This document shows positions 44,127 to 53,046 of a stretch of 64,000 bases of DNA, piece after piece (position 1 is the first letter of the stretch; each line of letters starts with the position of its first letter). The translations under genes and the position numbers were made by a program. Below the pieces are notes generated by a model. It was not told where the DNA came from. It ran no database searches and saw only the letters and a program-made list of their open reading frames with translations. This DNA comes from DASVRZ01 sp038230215 (GTDB lineage Bacteria; Verrucomicrobiota; Verrucomicrobiia; Chthoniobacterales; DASVRZ01): positions 62,001 through 126,000 of the forward strand of contig JBBRNR010000002.1 in NCBI GenBank assembly GCA_038230215.1. Reading direction: 5' to 3'.

Positions 44127-44160
44127 CAGGGTGTCTCGCAAGGGACACCCTCTTTTTGTT
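44127..44160 (+). terminator. Rho-independent terminator after rpsP
   Basis: The stem AGGGTGTC (44128-44135) / GACACCCT (44144-44151) has an eight-base loop and is followed by CTTTTTGTT. It lies 34 bases after the rpsP stop and closes the pur-ffh-rpsP unit. The A-rich left flank may also serve the converging cvpA gene. Confidence 0.9.
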
Positions 44161-44180
44161 ACCGCTAAATGCCCAAGGGA

Positions 44181-44750
44181 TTACTTCCAGCGGACTTCCA
44201 ATGGACTCTGCGGAGTGGTGTGACTGCCGACCGGCAGCAGGGTATGCGAACGTGAATCTGGCGAAACATGCGTCAGGCCGGTTTCCACATTACGATAGAG
44301 GAGGGCCGGAAGACGATGGATGGGTAGCAGCAGCTTGGTTTCGTCGTAAGCGGAGAAGACGCTCGGGATATTCAAAGTCAGGCTGAGCAGCATGGCCGAA
44401 GCCAGAATGACAGCGTTGGCGGCTCCGAATAGGAAGCCGACAAAGCGCTCCAGCGGAATGGGATAGACAGGAATGAAATCGTTATTGAGGGTTTTGATTC
44501 CCACGAGAATGGGCATTACGACCAGCACAAAAATTCCCCAGAAAGCGGCGAAGGAGACTTGCTCCGGGTTCACCGAGATTTGCGCTGCGAGAAAATCGGT
44601 TCCCAAGTACCAGAACCGTATCGCGATAATGAAGCCCAGAAGCCCGAGGCATAATCTAACGAACGCACGGAAAAGACCTTCTTTGGCGCCGTGTATTCCG
44701 CCGTAAACGATGGCAACCAAGGCCACAATACTGATGCCGATTTCGATCAT
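44181..44750 (-). CDS. CvpA family membrane protein
   Basis: The 189-residue protein has four hydrophobic helices at the N-terminal side: ISIVALVAIVYGGIHGAKEG, VRLCLGLLGFIIAIRFWYLG, AAFWGIFVLVVMPILVG and RFVGFLFGAANAVILASAML. GxxxGxxRxxxRLxxLxxGF and the helix after GRxxGFLFGxxxG are the CvpA signature. CvpA-type proteins are needed for colicin V production and envelope homeostasis, mechanism unclear. The start is ATG 44750, two bases after the PilB-like stop, so the genes are probably co-transcribed. The C-terminal 60 residues have no family resemblance. Confidence 0.82.
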   Translation of the reverse strand: MIEIGISIVALVAIVYGGIHGAKEGLFRAFVRLCLGLLGFIIAIRFWYLGTDFLAAQISVNPEQVSFAAFWGIFVLVVMPILVGIKTLNNDFIPVYPIPLERFVGFLFGAANAVILASAMLLSLTLNIPSVFSAYDETKLLLPIHRLPALLYRNVETGLTHVSPDSRSHTLLPVGSHTTPQSPLEVRWK

Positions 44751-44752
44751 AA

Positions 44753-46639
44753 TTAGGTCGCTTCCTTGACTTCCGATATCGTGGTAATGCCGAGCAGTAC
44801 CTTCGTGGCGCCATCCTCGCGATAAGGCCGGAACCCATTTTCGCGCGCCATCGTAAGGATATCTTCCTGACTCGCGCCCTGCTGCACGGCCTGGCGGATG
44901 GTGTCGTTCAAAACCAGCACCTCGAAAATTCCCGTGCGTCCGCGGAAGCCGGTGCCCTCGCAATCGGAGCAACCGACTGATTCGTAAATGGTCGCGCCGG
45001 GTTCCCATTCGATGCCGATGTCCACGAGTTCCGTGCCCGTGCTTGTCACTGGTTTGCGACATTCGGGGCAAAGCACGCGCACCAGACGTTGGGCCACGAG
45101 CATGATCAAAGCCGAGGCCATCTGGGAACGTTCCATGCCCATTTCCTCCAATCGAATGAGAGTCGCAATGGAGTCGCGCGTGTGCAGCGAGGTGAAAACT
45201 AAATGCCCGGTCAAGGCGGCGCGAATCGCCACCGTAGCTGCCTCGGCATCGCGCATTTCGCCAACTAAAATAACGTCTGGGTCCTGCCGCAAAATGGAAC
45301 GTAAACCCGATTCGTAAGTGGTGCCTGCCTTCGGAGCAACAGGGATTTGGGTAGCACCAGCGAGTTCGTATTCCACTGGGTCCTCAATGGTCATGATGTT
45401 GAGTTTCTCGCGGTCGAGACGGCTCAATGCTGCGTAAAGGGTGGACGTTTTTCCAGATCCGGTGGGTCCGGTCACGATGATCATGCCAGCACGAGCGCGG
45501 ATGGTGCGGTCGAAGAGGCTCTCCAAATCGGCGGACATGCCGACCTGATCCAGGCTGAGCAGGCCGCCTTTGCGGTCCAAAATGCGAATAACGATTTTTT
45601 CGCCATGAATTGAATTGGCCGTCGCCACGCGAAAATCCACTTCACGAATGTCGGTCTTCACATGGAAACGACCGTCCTGCGCCTTGCGCTTCTCAGCGAC
45701 GTCGATTTCAGCAAGCGACTTGAGCGACGTGATCAAGCGTATGCCTTCGCCCGGAGTTAGAACGCGATGTTCCGCCAGTTGGCCATCGACGCGGAAACGT
45801 ACCCGGCAGAGCTCATCCTGTGGCTCGATGTGAATGTCGCTCGCCCTTTGCACGATGGCCGCTTCCAGAATTTCACGAGCCGTTTCGAGGCCGGATTCTT
45901 TCTTGTCCAAGCCCAAAGCGGGAATGGTCCGGCTGTTTTCATCGACGAACCGCAGGCCGATGCCTTGGCCTTTGGGCTGTTCGTTGCTGTTTTTGTAGGA
46001 AAAAAGCGAACGCTTTTTTGCGGCTTCTGCGATGTCCTCTTTTCCCCCATAGATTTTTTTATTTCTACCGAAAAGGTTGTTCACGATCAGAAAAATCAAA
46101 AAGCCGATCACTGGCAGGAAAAACACAATCGAGTTCCATAACGCTGCGGGCTTTGAGCGTCGATTCATCTGATGCTGCACCCAGATGAGGTGCGTCAAAT
46201 AGAGCAGCACAGCGATGATAATGCCGCCGAGCTTCCAATCCATTTCGGAGCTGTGCTGGTAATTGGGGCGCGGCACCAGAGCAGGGGTCGTGGCGGGAAC
46301 AACAGGTGAGGGAGTGACGGTGGGTGTTTCCACAGGAGCCGACTGGACAACTTCGGGAGTAGGTTCAGGCGTGGCCACGGTCTCAGGTGTAGGCGTGGCG
46401 ACTGGTGACGGCTTATCAAATGGCTGGCCATCAATGGACGCGACCTGGCTTCCCTGAAGAACGATCTCACCGAAATTGGTGTGAATCTTCAGTGTCGTCG
46501 GGGTCTTGCGAAGAATGATGACTTTGCTGTAATGCGCGCCATTTTTTAGCACGATCTCAGAGGCCTGTGAGCTGAGTGCCAAAAAAACGACCAACCCGAG
46601 GATGAAAGCGAGTCGGCCTAGAATTTGCATGGGTTGCAT
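44753..46639 (-). CDS. Membrane-anchored PilB/GspE-like type II/IV secretion ATPase
   Basis: The 628-residue protein has an unusual N-terminus: a signal-like helix (LAFILGLVVFLALSS), a small domain with SKVIILRKTPTTLKIHTNFG, a Pro/Thr/Val-rich linker (about 80-125), and two transmembrane helices (about 137-155 and 170-189). Then comes a full PilB/GspE ATPase: RASDIHIEP, Walker A GPTGSGKTSTL, Asp box LNIMTIEDPVEYEL, Walker B ILVGEMRDAEAATVAIRAAL, LHTRDS, and tetra-Cys zinc motif CPECRK and CSDCEGTGFRGR. The catalytic half looks complete. Start at 46639; ATG 46666 is also possible. PilT-like genes lie upstream. Confidence 0.88.
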   Translation of the reverse strand: MQPMQILGRLAFILGLVVFLALSSQASEIVLKNGAHYSKVIILRKTPTTLKIHTNFGEIVLQGSQVASIDGQPFDKPSPVATPTPETVATPEPTPEVVQSAPVETPTVTPSPVVPATTPALVPRPNYQHSSEMDWKLGGIIIAVLLYLTHLIWVQHQMNRRSKPAALWNSIVFFLPVIGFLIFLIVNNLFGRNKKIYGGKEDIAEAAKKRSLFSYKNSNEQPKGQGIGLRFVDENSRTIPALGLDKKESGLETAREILEAAIVQRASDIHIEPQDELCRVRFRVDGQLAEHRVLTPGEGIRLITSLKSLAEIDVAEKRKAQDGRFHVKTDIREVDFRVATANSIHGEKIVIRILDRKGGLLSLDQVGMSADLESLFDRTIRARAGMIIVTGPTGSGKTSTLYAALSRLDREKLNIMTIEDPVEYELAGATQIPVAPKAGTTYESGLRSILRQDPDVILVGEMRDAEAATVAIRAALTGHLVFTSLHTRDSIATLIRLEEMGMERSQMASALIMLVAQRLVRVLCPECRKPVTSTGTELVDIGIEWEPGATIYESVGCSDCEGTGFRGRTGIFEVLVLNDTIRQAVQQGASQEDILTMARENGFRPYREDGATKVLLGITTISEVKEAT

Positions 46640-46721
46640 GAACGCTAAAAAATTGCGGCGAGTCAAACTTTGGCAGAATTATTTTCAGCGGCTGCTGGCC
46701 AACATGGCGCTTACAGTCGGC

Positions 46722-47843
46722 TCACTTTTTCTTTTTATCCTCGGCTCCGCTGCCCGCCGAATTGCCAAGTTCCTGTTCCTCGGGTGGGAGAAATGGCCGG
46801 AAACGACTCTTGTCGATGGCCTTCATAAAGGCCTCATGCGGCGAGATATTTCCTTGCTGGAGGTGAAACCAAATCGCGTCATCCATGAATTGCATTCCCT
46901 GGCTTTTGCCACCAACGATCACATCCTGAAGTTTCTGAGTGGCTCCCTCACGAATGATGGCAGAGACAGCGCTGGTGGAAATAAGGATCTCGTTCACAGC
47001 GACGCGACCGCCGCCAGCCTCTGCCGTTTTCTTCAAAAGAAGTTGCGCCACAACACCTCGCAACGACGCGGAAAGCATGGTGCGAACCTGCGATTGCTGG
47101 TCCGAAGGAAATACGTCGATCAGGCGATCCACCGTTTTGCGGGCGTTATTCGTATGAAGTGTGCCGAATACGAGCAGCCCCGTTTCTGCGGCGGTCAGCG
47201 CGAGGGAAATCGTCTCCAAATCGCGCATTTCGCCGACGAGCACGATGTCTGCGTCCTCACGCAAAGCGGCCTTCAGTCCAGCCGGGAACGTTGTCGCATG
47301 TTCGGGCACCTCGCGCTGGGTGATGATGCTTTTTTTATTCACATGCACGAATTCAATCGGCTCCTCAATGGTGATGATGTGCCGGTTGAAGTTGGTGTTG
47401 ATGTAGTCGATGAGCGCGGCCAGCGTGGTCGATTTTCCCGAACCAGTCGGCCCGGTGACGAGGACAATGCCGCCACGGATGTTGCCAAATTCTTTCACCA
47501 CTTGCGGAATACCGAGTTGCTCGAGCGTGGCGATTTTCGTGGGAATAAGGCGAAACACGGCGCCGTAACCGTTGGTTTGCTTAAGGTAATTGCAGCGAAA
47601 ACGCGCGTCCTCGTTCATCTCGTAAGCGAAATCAAAGTCGCCTCGCTCCAGGAAAAGCGCCCAGCCTTTGTCGCCACAAATCTCGTGAAGCATGAACTCG
47701 ATTTCCTCGTGGCTGAGGACTTCCTCACGAATGGACATGACGTCGCCATGACGGCGAATTTTGGGCGGCTGTCCTTCGCCGAGATGCAAATCCGAGGCAC
47801 CGGCGGTGATGAGGTATTGGAAAAACTGGTCGATGTAAGCCAT
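46722..47843 (-). CDS. pilT: PilT-like twitching motility ATPase
   Basis: The 373-residue retraction ATPase begins MAYIDQFFQYLITAGASDLH, the PilT N-terminal block. It has Walker A GPTGSGKSTT, Asp box IITIEEPIEFVH, Walker B VLVGEMRDLETISLALTAAETG and LHTNNARKTVDRLID. Length matches PilT/PilU. It would depolymerise type IV pili at the inner membrane. It is followed by the membrane-anchored PilB-like gene and preceded, 15 bases away, by a second PilT-like gene. Which of the two is PilT and which PilU cannot be told. Confidence 0.9.
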   Translation of the reverse strand: MAYIDQFFQYLITAGASDLHLGEGQPPKIRRHGDVMSIREEVLSHEEIEFMLHEICGDKGWALFLERGDFDFAYEMNEDARFRCNYLKQTNGYGAVFRLIPTKIATLEQLGIPQVVKEFGNIRGGIVLVTGPTGSGKSTTLAALIDYINTNFNRHIITIEEPIEFVHVNKKSIITQREVPEHATTFPAGLKAALREDADIVLVGEMRDLETISLALTAAETGLLVFGTLHTNNARKTVDRLIDVFPSDQQSQVRTMLSASLRGVVAQLLLKKTAEAGGGRVAVNEILISTSAVSAIIREGATQKLQDVIVGGKSQGMQFMDDAIWFHLQQGNISPHEAFMKAIDKSRFRPFLPPEEQELGNSAGSGAEDKKKK

Positions 47844-47858
47844 TTTATTCGGGGAGAG

Positions 47859-48974
47859 TTATTTGGAGAAACGGGACATGTGGAGGCGGATGTTTTGCTT
47901 GTCCTCGGCCCGGGCCACGAGCTCTTCGCCCGTGATAGTACCGGCCTCCCAAAGTTCGATGAGCGAGTCGTCCATCAGTTTCATGCCGAGCTTTTTGCCG
48001 GTTTGAATGATGCCGGGCAACATGAAGGTCTTCGCCTCGCGGATGACGTTGCCCACAGCGGGAGTGTTCACGAGGATTTCCAAGGCCAGGGCGCGTCCGC
48101 TGCCGTCGGCCTTGGGCACGAGTTGCTGCGAAATAATGCCGCGCAACGACTCGCTGACCATGGTGCGAATCTGGTCGCGCTGATCGTTTGGGAAAACGTC
48201 GAGCAAACGATCCAGCGTGCGAGCCGCATTAGCCGTATGCAATGTCCCGAGCACCAAGTGCCCCGTCTCCGACGCTGTAATCGCGAGGGAAATCGTCTCC
48301 AAATCACGCATTTCGCCGACCATGATGACGTCCGGATCTTCACGCAACGCCCCGCGCAATGCGGCCGCGAACGACTTCGTGTGCGTGTGCACCTCGCGCT
48401 GGGTCACATGGCAACCTTTGGAGCCGAAGACGTATTCGATGGGGTCTTCCAACGTGATGATATGATCGTGGCGCGCGGCATTAATTTCATCAACCAGAGC
48501 GGCTAGCGTTGTCGATTTTCCCGAGCCGACTGAGCCAGTGACGAGCACGAGTCCATTGTGATACTGAGTGAGAAGTTTCAGATTTTCCGGGAGCCCAATC
48601 TCGTCCATCGAGCGCACTCGGGAGTAGATAATTCGGAAAACCAGATCCAGTCCGAGGCGGTGGCGAACCACGCTCGTGCGAAAACGGCCATGGTCATTTT
48701 TGTAGGCAAAATCCACATCGCCGCGCTCCGTGAGCTGCACTTTCTGCTCGGCTGTGAGGAATCCCATGGCCAGCCGCTCGGTGTCTGCGGCGGACAGGCG
48801 CGGGGCTTGCAGCCAGATGGGTTCCAGATTTCCAAACCGCCTCCAAGTCGGCTGGCTGTTCACGCCGAGATGGATATCGGATGCGCCGGATTCGATGCCG
48901 ATCATCAGATATTGATCGACGTGAGCGAGGTTGGTTTCTTCGGAATGGGTGGGGAGAGCAGGGGAGGTCACCAT
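47859..48974 (-). CDS. Second PilT/PilU-like ATPase
   Basis: The 371-residue ATPase is paralogous to the gene after it, with DQYLMIGIESGASDIHLGVN, Asp box IITLEDPIEYVFG, Walker B VIMVGEMRDLETISLAITASETG and LHTANAARTLDRLLDVFP. Its Walker A reads GSVGSGKST instead of GPTGSGKST. ATG 48974 is chosen because upstream residues do not resemble the family. It heads the minus-strand group of two PilT, one PilB-like and cvpA, and is divergent from the helicase gene. Confidence 0.88.
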   Translation of the reverse strand: MVTSPALPTHSEETNLAHVDQYLMIGIESGASDIHLGVNSQPTWRRFGNLEPIWLQAPRLSAADTERLAMGFLTAEQKVQLTERGDVDFAYKNDHGRFRTSVVRHRLGLDLVFRIIYSRVRSMDEIGLPENLKLLTQYHNGLVLVTGSVGSGKSTTLAALVDEINAARHDHIITLEDPIEYVFGSKGCHVTQREVHTHTKSFAAALRGALREDPDVIMVGEMRDLETISLAITASETGHLVLGTLHTANAARTLDRLLDVFPNDQRDQIRTMVSESLRGIISQQLVPKADGSGRALALEILVNTPAVGNVIREAKTFMLPGIIQTGKKLGMKLMDDSLIELWEAGTITGEELVARAEDKQNIRLHMSRFSK

Positions 48975-49064
48975 CTTTGCGACTGTAACTATCGAAGGCT
49001 TAAATTGAAGCGCAAATGTGCGTGCGCTTTCATTTCTTTCGTCCTGAATTAAACTCGCCACCCC

Positions 49065-52000
49065 ATGATTGCCCTTACCGAACGCATTCTCAACGACGCC
49101 GCTGGCTGGCAGGTCATGAAAATGGCCAAGGCGTTGGTGGAAACGAATCGGGTCGTCAGCGCGCACTACGCGCCGCCCATTCTGAAGGGATTGGTCCGCG
49201 AGGGAAACACCGAGTATAGAGCCGGACTCAAAGTCACCACCGCCACTCACATTGAGAACCTCTGTTCCTGTCGTCCGTCGCGGGATTTTGGGCAAATTTG
49301 TGCGCATTCCATTGCGGTTGGACTCTCTATTATCCGTCCCGTGCCAGCGACTGCGGCAACCATCATGCCGGTCGAAACAATCGAAAAGCAGCCTTTCCCG
49401 TTCGTCGAAGGCAGCTTCACCGATCCGCGCTGGATCGAGTTGCATTTGGTTATCGGACCGAACTTTCAAGCGGGCTTGGACAAAAACGAGATCACCATCG
49501 GAGTCGAAGCGGCACGGGACACGCAGCGGACTTTGGTTCGAGCTTTGGACTTTAGCGAGCCGTGGACGTGCTCCAAACGCGACTGGGCCGTTCTCCGGGC
49601 GATCTACGACTTCTGCGGCAGCGAACCACCCGGAATGCTGCTTTGCACCCGGCGACAGTTTGGCTCGATCTTGAATGCCGGAAAAGGCTTTGATCGACTC
49701 ACTGTCGCACGCCGTGAAAAGATGACAGTTAATCCAGATGCAACTCGTCGTGACCTAATTATTACTGAAGCTGCTGATGGCGGGATCACGCTCAAACTCG
49801 ACTCACAAAAAGCTGATTATCTTTTATTAGATGAAGGCGTGCAATGGGCTTTATATGAGATGACATGGCACGCTATCGAGCCTGTGCTTCCGCCTTCTTA
49901 TCAGGTCCTCTTTCGTCAGCAGGTAGATATTCCCACGCTGTCTGCTGAAGCCTTCCGAACTCGAGAACTTCCGGCGTTACAAAACCTCTTTGGAGGAAAT
50001 GAGGTGTCATCTATTACAACTGTGGAGAAAATTGCGTCGCCAACTGTTGAAATTACCTTGGAAGGTAGCTTTAACCAGTTACAAGCGGTTCTAAAATTTA
50101 TCTATGGAAAACAAATCATTTCATATGGAAGTCGTTCTTTTACAACGGAATCGCATGTAGTCATCGATGGAAAAAACCTGAAACGTCATCAATCAGTGGA
50201 GCAGTCCATGGTCGAAGCTCTGAGGGCGGCAGAGTTCAGTACAGCAGAATCAAATTGTCTGATGAACCTTCGCGGTGAACACGCAGTTCTTCGCTTCTTA
50301 TCCACGCAACTACCGCACCTCCAAAAGAAGGTCGAAGTGCAACTCGGTGCTCGCTTGAAAATACTACTCGGACGAGCCGAAGTCGTTCGTCCCAAATTGG
50401 AAATCCAAAGTAGCGGCGAAAATTGGTTCGACCTATCTGTGGAGATGACGAGTCAAGTAGGAAGTTGTTATTCTGCTGCTGAAATACAGAAACTCCTCAA
50501 TTCAGGAAAAACATACGAGAAGCGTGCCAATGGAAGCGTGGTTCTTTTTGACGTCGGAGCTCTCAGCGAACTCCAGGAAGTGCTCCGAGACTGCGATCCG
50601 CAACAACGCCAGCCAGGTTCTTATCGTATTGGGAAAATGCACGCTGGATTCTTGCAATCGGCCCTGGGTGAGCAACTCAGCGGAAGTCCCGCCACACTGA
50701 AGCAGGTCAATGCGCCAATCCCGGTTGAGTTGAGGGACGTTCTTCGGCCATATCAAACTGAAGGGGTGCAATGGATGCACTTTCTGGCCGGAAACCATCT
50801 CGGAGGTATTCTGGCCGATGAAATGGGATTGGGAAAAACGCTTCAAACCCTGGCTTTTCTTCAATCTTCCAGCGGACGTTCCTTGGTGGTCTGTCCGTCA
50901 TCACTTGTCTTTAACTGGGAACGGGAGGCGAAGAAGTTTACACCGACTTTAAGAACACTTGTCATCGAAGGGAATCAGCGCGATCCGCTCTTTTCCAAGA
51001 TTAAGGACGTTGATCTGGTGATTACAAGTTACGCATTGCTTCGTCGAGATATAGCTCGATACGAGCAACTTGCATTTAAGTCAGTAATTTTAGACGAAGC
51101 GAATCACATCAAGAATCCCGATACCCAAAACGCTCTTGCAGCCCAGAAAATCCAAGCGGATCATCGTTTCGCCCTCACCGGCACTCCGGTCGAAAACTCG
51201 GTGCGCGATGTTTGGTCGCTCGCCAATTTTGTGCTGCCCGGATACCTTGGGCGTCGCGACGATTTCAAAGACCGTTACGAAGTCCCGATCCAACGTGGCG
51301 GAGCACCCGAAGTGCAACGACGACTGGCCAATCGGCTGCGCCCGATCATGTTGCGCCGACTCAAAAAAGACGTCGCCAAGGATCTTCCCGAGCGTTTGGA
51401 GCAAGTCGCCTGGGTCGATCTTTCCGACTCGCAGAAGTCGGTTTATCGGGAGCTTCTCGAACAGGGCCGACGCAAAATCGAGGAAGCCAGCAATGAGAAA
51501 AACGCGGGTAAGAGCCGCATGGCCGCCCTCACAGCCTTGCTCCGACTGCGGCAGGCTTGCTGTGACTTACGTCTTCTTGGTCTCGAAAAACCCGAGGACG
51601 CGTCATCCAAGCTCGAGATGCTCGACGAACTCGTCCAGGAAGCCATCGACGGCGGCCATCGCGTGCTCGTTTTCTCCCAATTCGTGACCATGCTCAAGCT
51701 CATCGCCGACCGTATGACCGCCGCGGAGATCCCCTTCGCCTACCTCGACGGCTCTACGCGAGATCGCGCGGGCGAGGTCGATAAATTCCAGAACAGCGAC
51801 ACCCTGCCGCTCTTCCTCATTAGCCTGAAAGCGGGCGGCGTCGGGCTCAATCTTTCCGCCGCCGACACCGTCATCCATTTCGACCCGTGGTGGAACCCCG
51901 CCGTCGAGGCGCAAGCCACCGACCGAGCCCATCGCATCGGGCAGACGCGAGTCGTCACTGCTTACAAATTGATTGCCCGCGACACCGTGGAGGAAAAAAT

Positions 52001-52109
52001 CCTCTCTCTCCAACAACGCAAACGCGACATCATCGACGCCACCGTCGAAAGCGAAGAACCGACTTTCGGTGCACTCAGCCTGGACGAGATCCGCGAACTA
52101 ATGAACTAA
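49065..52109 (+). CDS. SNF2-family DEAD-like helicase with SWIM zinc finger
   Basis: The 1014-residue ATPase has a SWIM-type zinc finger near residues 67-81 (CSCRPSRDFGQICAH), a large divergent central part, then the SNF2 core: Walker A ADEMGLGKTLQTL, SLVVCPSSLVFNWERE, a motif II reading DEAN (LDEANHIKN) where relatives have DEAQ or DEAH, LTGTPVENSVRDVW, then helicase C with FSQFVTMLKLI, SLKAGGVGLNL and DRAHRIGQT. It probably remodels protein-DNA complexes. Between about 49,700 and 51,120 the GC content drops sharply and TTA/TTT codons appear, while the frame remains open. The product is complete. Confidence 0.92.
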   Translation: MIALTERILNDAAGWQVMKMAKALVETNRVVSAHYAPPILKGLVREGNTEYRAGLKVTTATHIENLCSCRPSRDFGQICAHSIAVGLSIIRPVPATAATIMPVETIEKQPFPFVEGSFTDPRWIELHLVIGPNFQAGLDKNEITIGVEAARDTQRTLVRALDFSEPWTCSKRDWAVLRAIYDFCGSEPPGMLLCTRRQFGSILNAGKGFDRLTVARREKMTVNPDATRRDLIITEAADGGITLKLDSQKADYLLLDEGVQWALYEMTWHAIEPVLPPSYQVLFRQQVDIPTLSAEAFRTRELPALQNLFGGNEVSSITTVEKIASPTVEITLEGSFNQLQAVLKFIYGKQIISYGSRSFTTESHVVIDGKNLKRHQSVEQSMVEALRAAEFSTAESNCLMNLRGEHAVLRFLSTQLPHLQKKVEVQLGARLKILLGRAEVVRPKLEIQSSGENWFDLSVEMTSQVGSCYSAAEIQKLLNSGKTYEKRANGSVVLFDVGALSELQEVLRDCDPQQRQPGSYRIGKMHAGFLQSALGEQLSGSPATLKQVNAPIPVELRDVLRPYQTEGVQWMHFLAGNHLGGILADEMGLGKTLQTLAFLQSSSGRSLVVCPSSLVFNWEREAKKFTPTLRTLVIEGNQRDPLFSKIKDVDLVITSYALLRRDIARYEQLAFKSVILDEANHIKNPDTQNALAAQKIQADHRFALTGTPVENSVRDVWSLANFVLPGYLGRRDDFKDRYEVPIQRGGAPEVQRRLANRLRPIMLRRLKKDVAKDLPERLEQVAWVDLSDSQKSVYRELLEQGRRKIEEASNEKNAGKSRMAALTALLRLRQACCDLRLLGLEKPEDASSKLEMLDELVQEAIDGGHRVLVFSQFVTMLKLIADRMTAAEIPFAYLDGSTRDRAGEVDKFQNSDTLPLFLISLKAGGVGLNLSAADTVIHFDPWWNPAVEAQATDRAHRIGQTRVVTAYKLIARDTVEEKILSLQQRKRDIIDATVESEEPTFGALSLDEIRELMN

Positions 52110-52114
52110 ACCCT

Positions 52115-52927
52115 ATGCAACCTCGTAAAATCCACCTCATCCCCATCGTCCTCGCCATTGCCTTCATCGCCTTCAAATACTTCTCGTCCGAGAAATTTGT
52201 GAATCCTGAGACTGGCGAGGCGCACCGCGTCGGCATGTCGGAAACGCAGGAAAGCCGACTGGGGTTGCAGAGTTATCAGCAGGTGCTTTCCGAGGAAAAA
52301 GTCATCAACAGCGGGCCGGAAGTCGATCTGGTGAAGCGCGTGGCCGCACGACTCGCCGGGGCCACAGGCGATGCCGCGAAAAACTTTGAATGGGCCGTCA
52401 GCGTCGTGCAGAGCGACCAAGTCAACGCCTTTTGCCTGCCCGGCGGGAAGATCGTCGTTTACACCGGGATTCTCCCTTTGACGCATGGTGAAGCGGGCCT
52501 GGCCACCGTGATGGGACACGAAATGGCCCACGCCACCTGCCGTCATGGATCGCAGCGCATGCTCCAGAGCCAGCTCATGCAGGCGGGCATGATGGGCGCA
52601 CAATTCTCCATGTCCGATCTCGATTACGGCAAACAACGCACCGTCATCGCCCTGCTAGGCGGCGCGGCGCAATACGGCGCGATTTTACCGTTCTCACGCA
52701 GCCACGAGACCGAGGCCGACCGCGTGGGCCTCACCTACATGGCCCGCGCTGGCTACGACCCGCGTGAAGCCATCGAATTCTGGAAACGCATGTCTGCCGT
52801 GGGTGGTCGGAAGCCCCCCGAGTTTGCCTCCACTCACCCCGCCGACGCTACCCGCGTGGCTAACCTCGAACGCCTCCTGCCCGACGCCATCCAAGTTTAC
52901 GAAGCCAGCCAAAAAGCCCCGCGCTAG
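52115..52927 (+). CDS. M48 family metalloprotease (Oma1/BepA-like)
   Basis: The 270-residue protein has a short N-terminal hydrophobic segment (IHLIPIVLAIAFIAFKYF), then the M48 catalytic domain. Zinc ligands are in MGHEMAHATCRHGSQRM (HEMAH near 134-138) and the downstream Glu in SHETEADRVGL. AFCLPGGKIVVYTGILP precedes them as usual. It is likely a periplasmic or membrane-tethered quality-control protease of the Oma1/LoiP type. The start at 52115 lies just past the helicase stop, so the two may be co-transcribed. A terminator follows. Confidence 0.92.
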   Translation: MQPRKIHLIPIVLAIAFIAFKYFSSEKFVNPETGEAHRVGMSETQESRLGLQSYQQVLSEEKVINSGPEVDLVKRVAARLAGATGDAAKNFEWAVSVVQSDQVNAFCLPGGKIVVYTGILPLTHGEAGLATVMGHEMAHATCRHGSQRMLQSQLMQAGMMGAQFSMSDLDYGKQRTVIALLGGAAQYGAILPFSRSHETEADRVGLTYMARAGYDPREAIEFWKRMSAVGGRKPPEFASTHPADATRVANLERLLPDAIQVYEASQKAPR

Positions 52928-52985
52928 CTTCCCATCGGAGTTCCATGCGCATGGCCCCGATGGTGGGTATCCCATGCCAAACCAA

Positions 52986-53018
52986 AAAAAACCGCCGAAG
53001 TCTCCTCCGGCGGCTTTT
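52986..53018. terminator. Rho-independent terminator (probably bidirectional)
   Basis: The 6-bp stem CCGCCG (52992-52997) / CGGCGG (53008-53013) has a 10-base loop, a following TTTTT run and a preceding A-run. It lies 60 bases after the M48 protease stop and could also end the minus-strand genes to the right. Confidence 0.85.
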
Positions 53019-53046
53019 TCATTCGAGTTCGATTCGTCTCTGCGGC

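Noticed and set aside
46602..48506. 634-codon plus-strand frame opposite the PilT genes
   Set aside because: It is the complement of two strong ATPase genes and has no recognisable domain.
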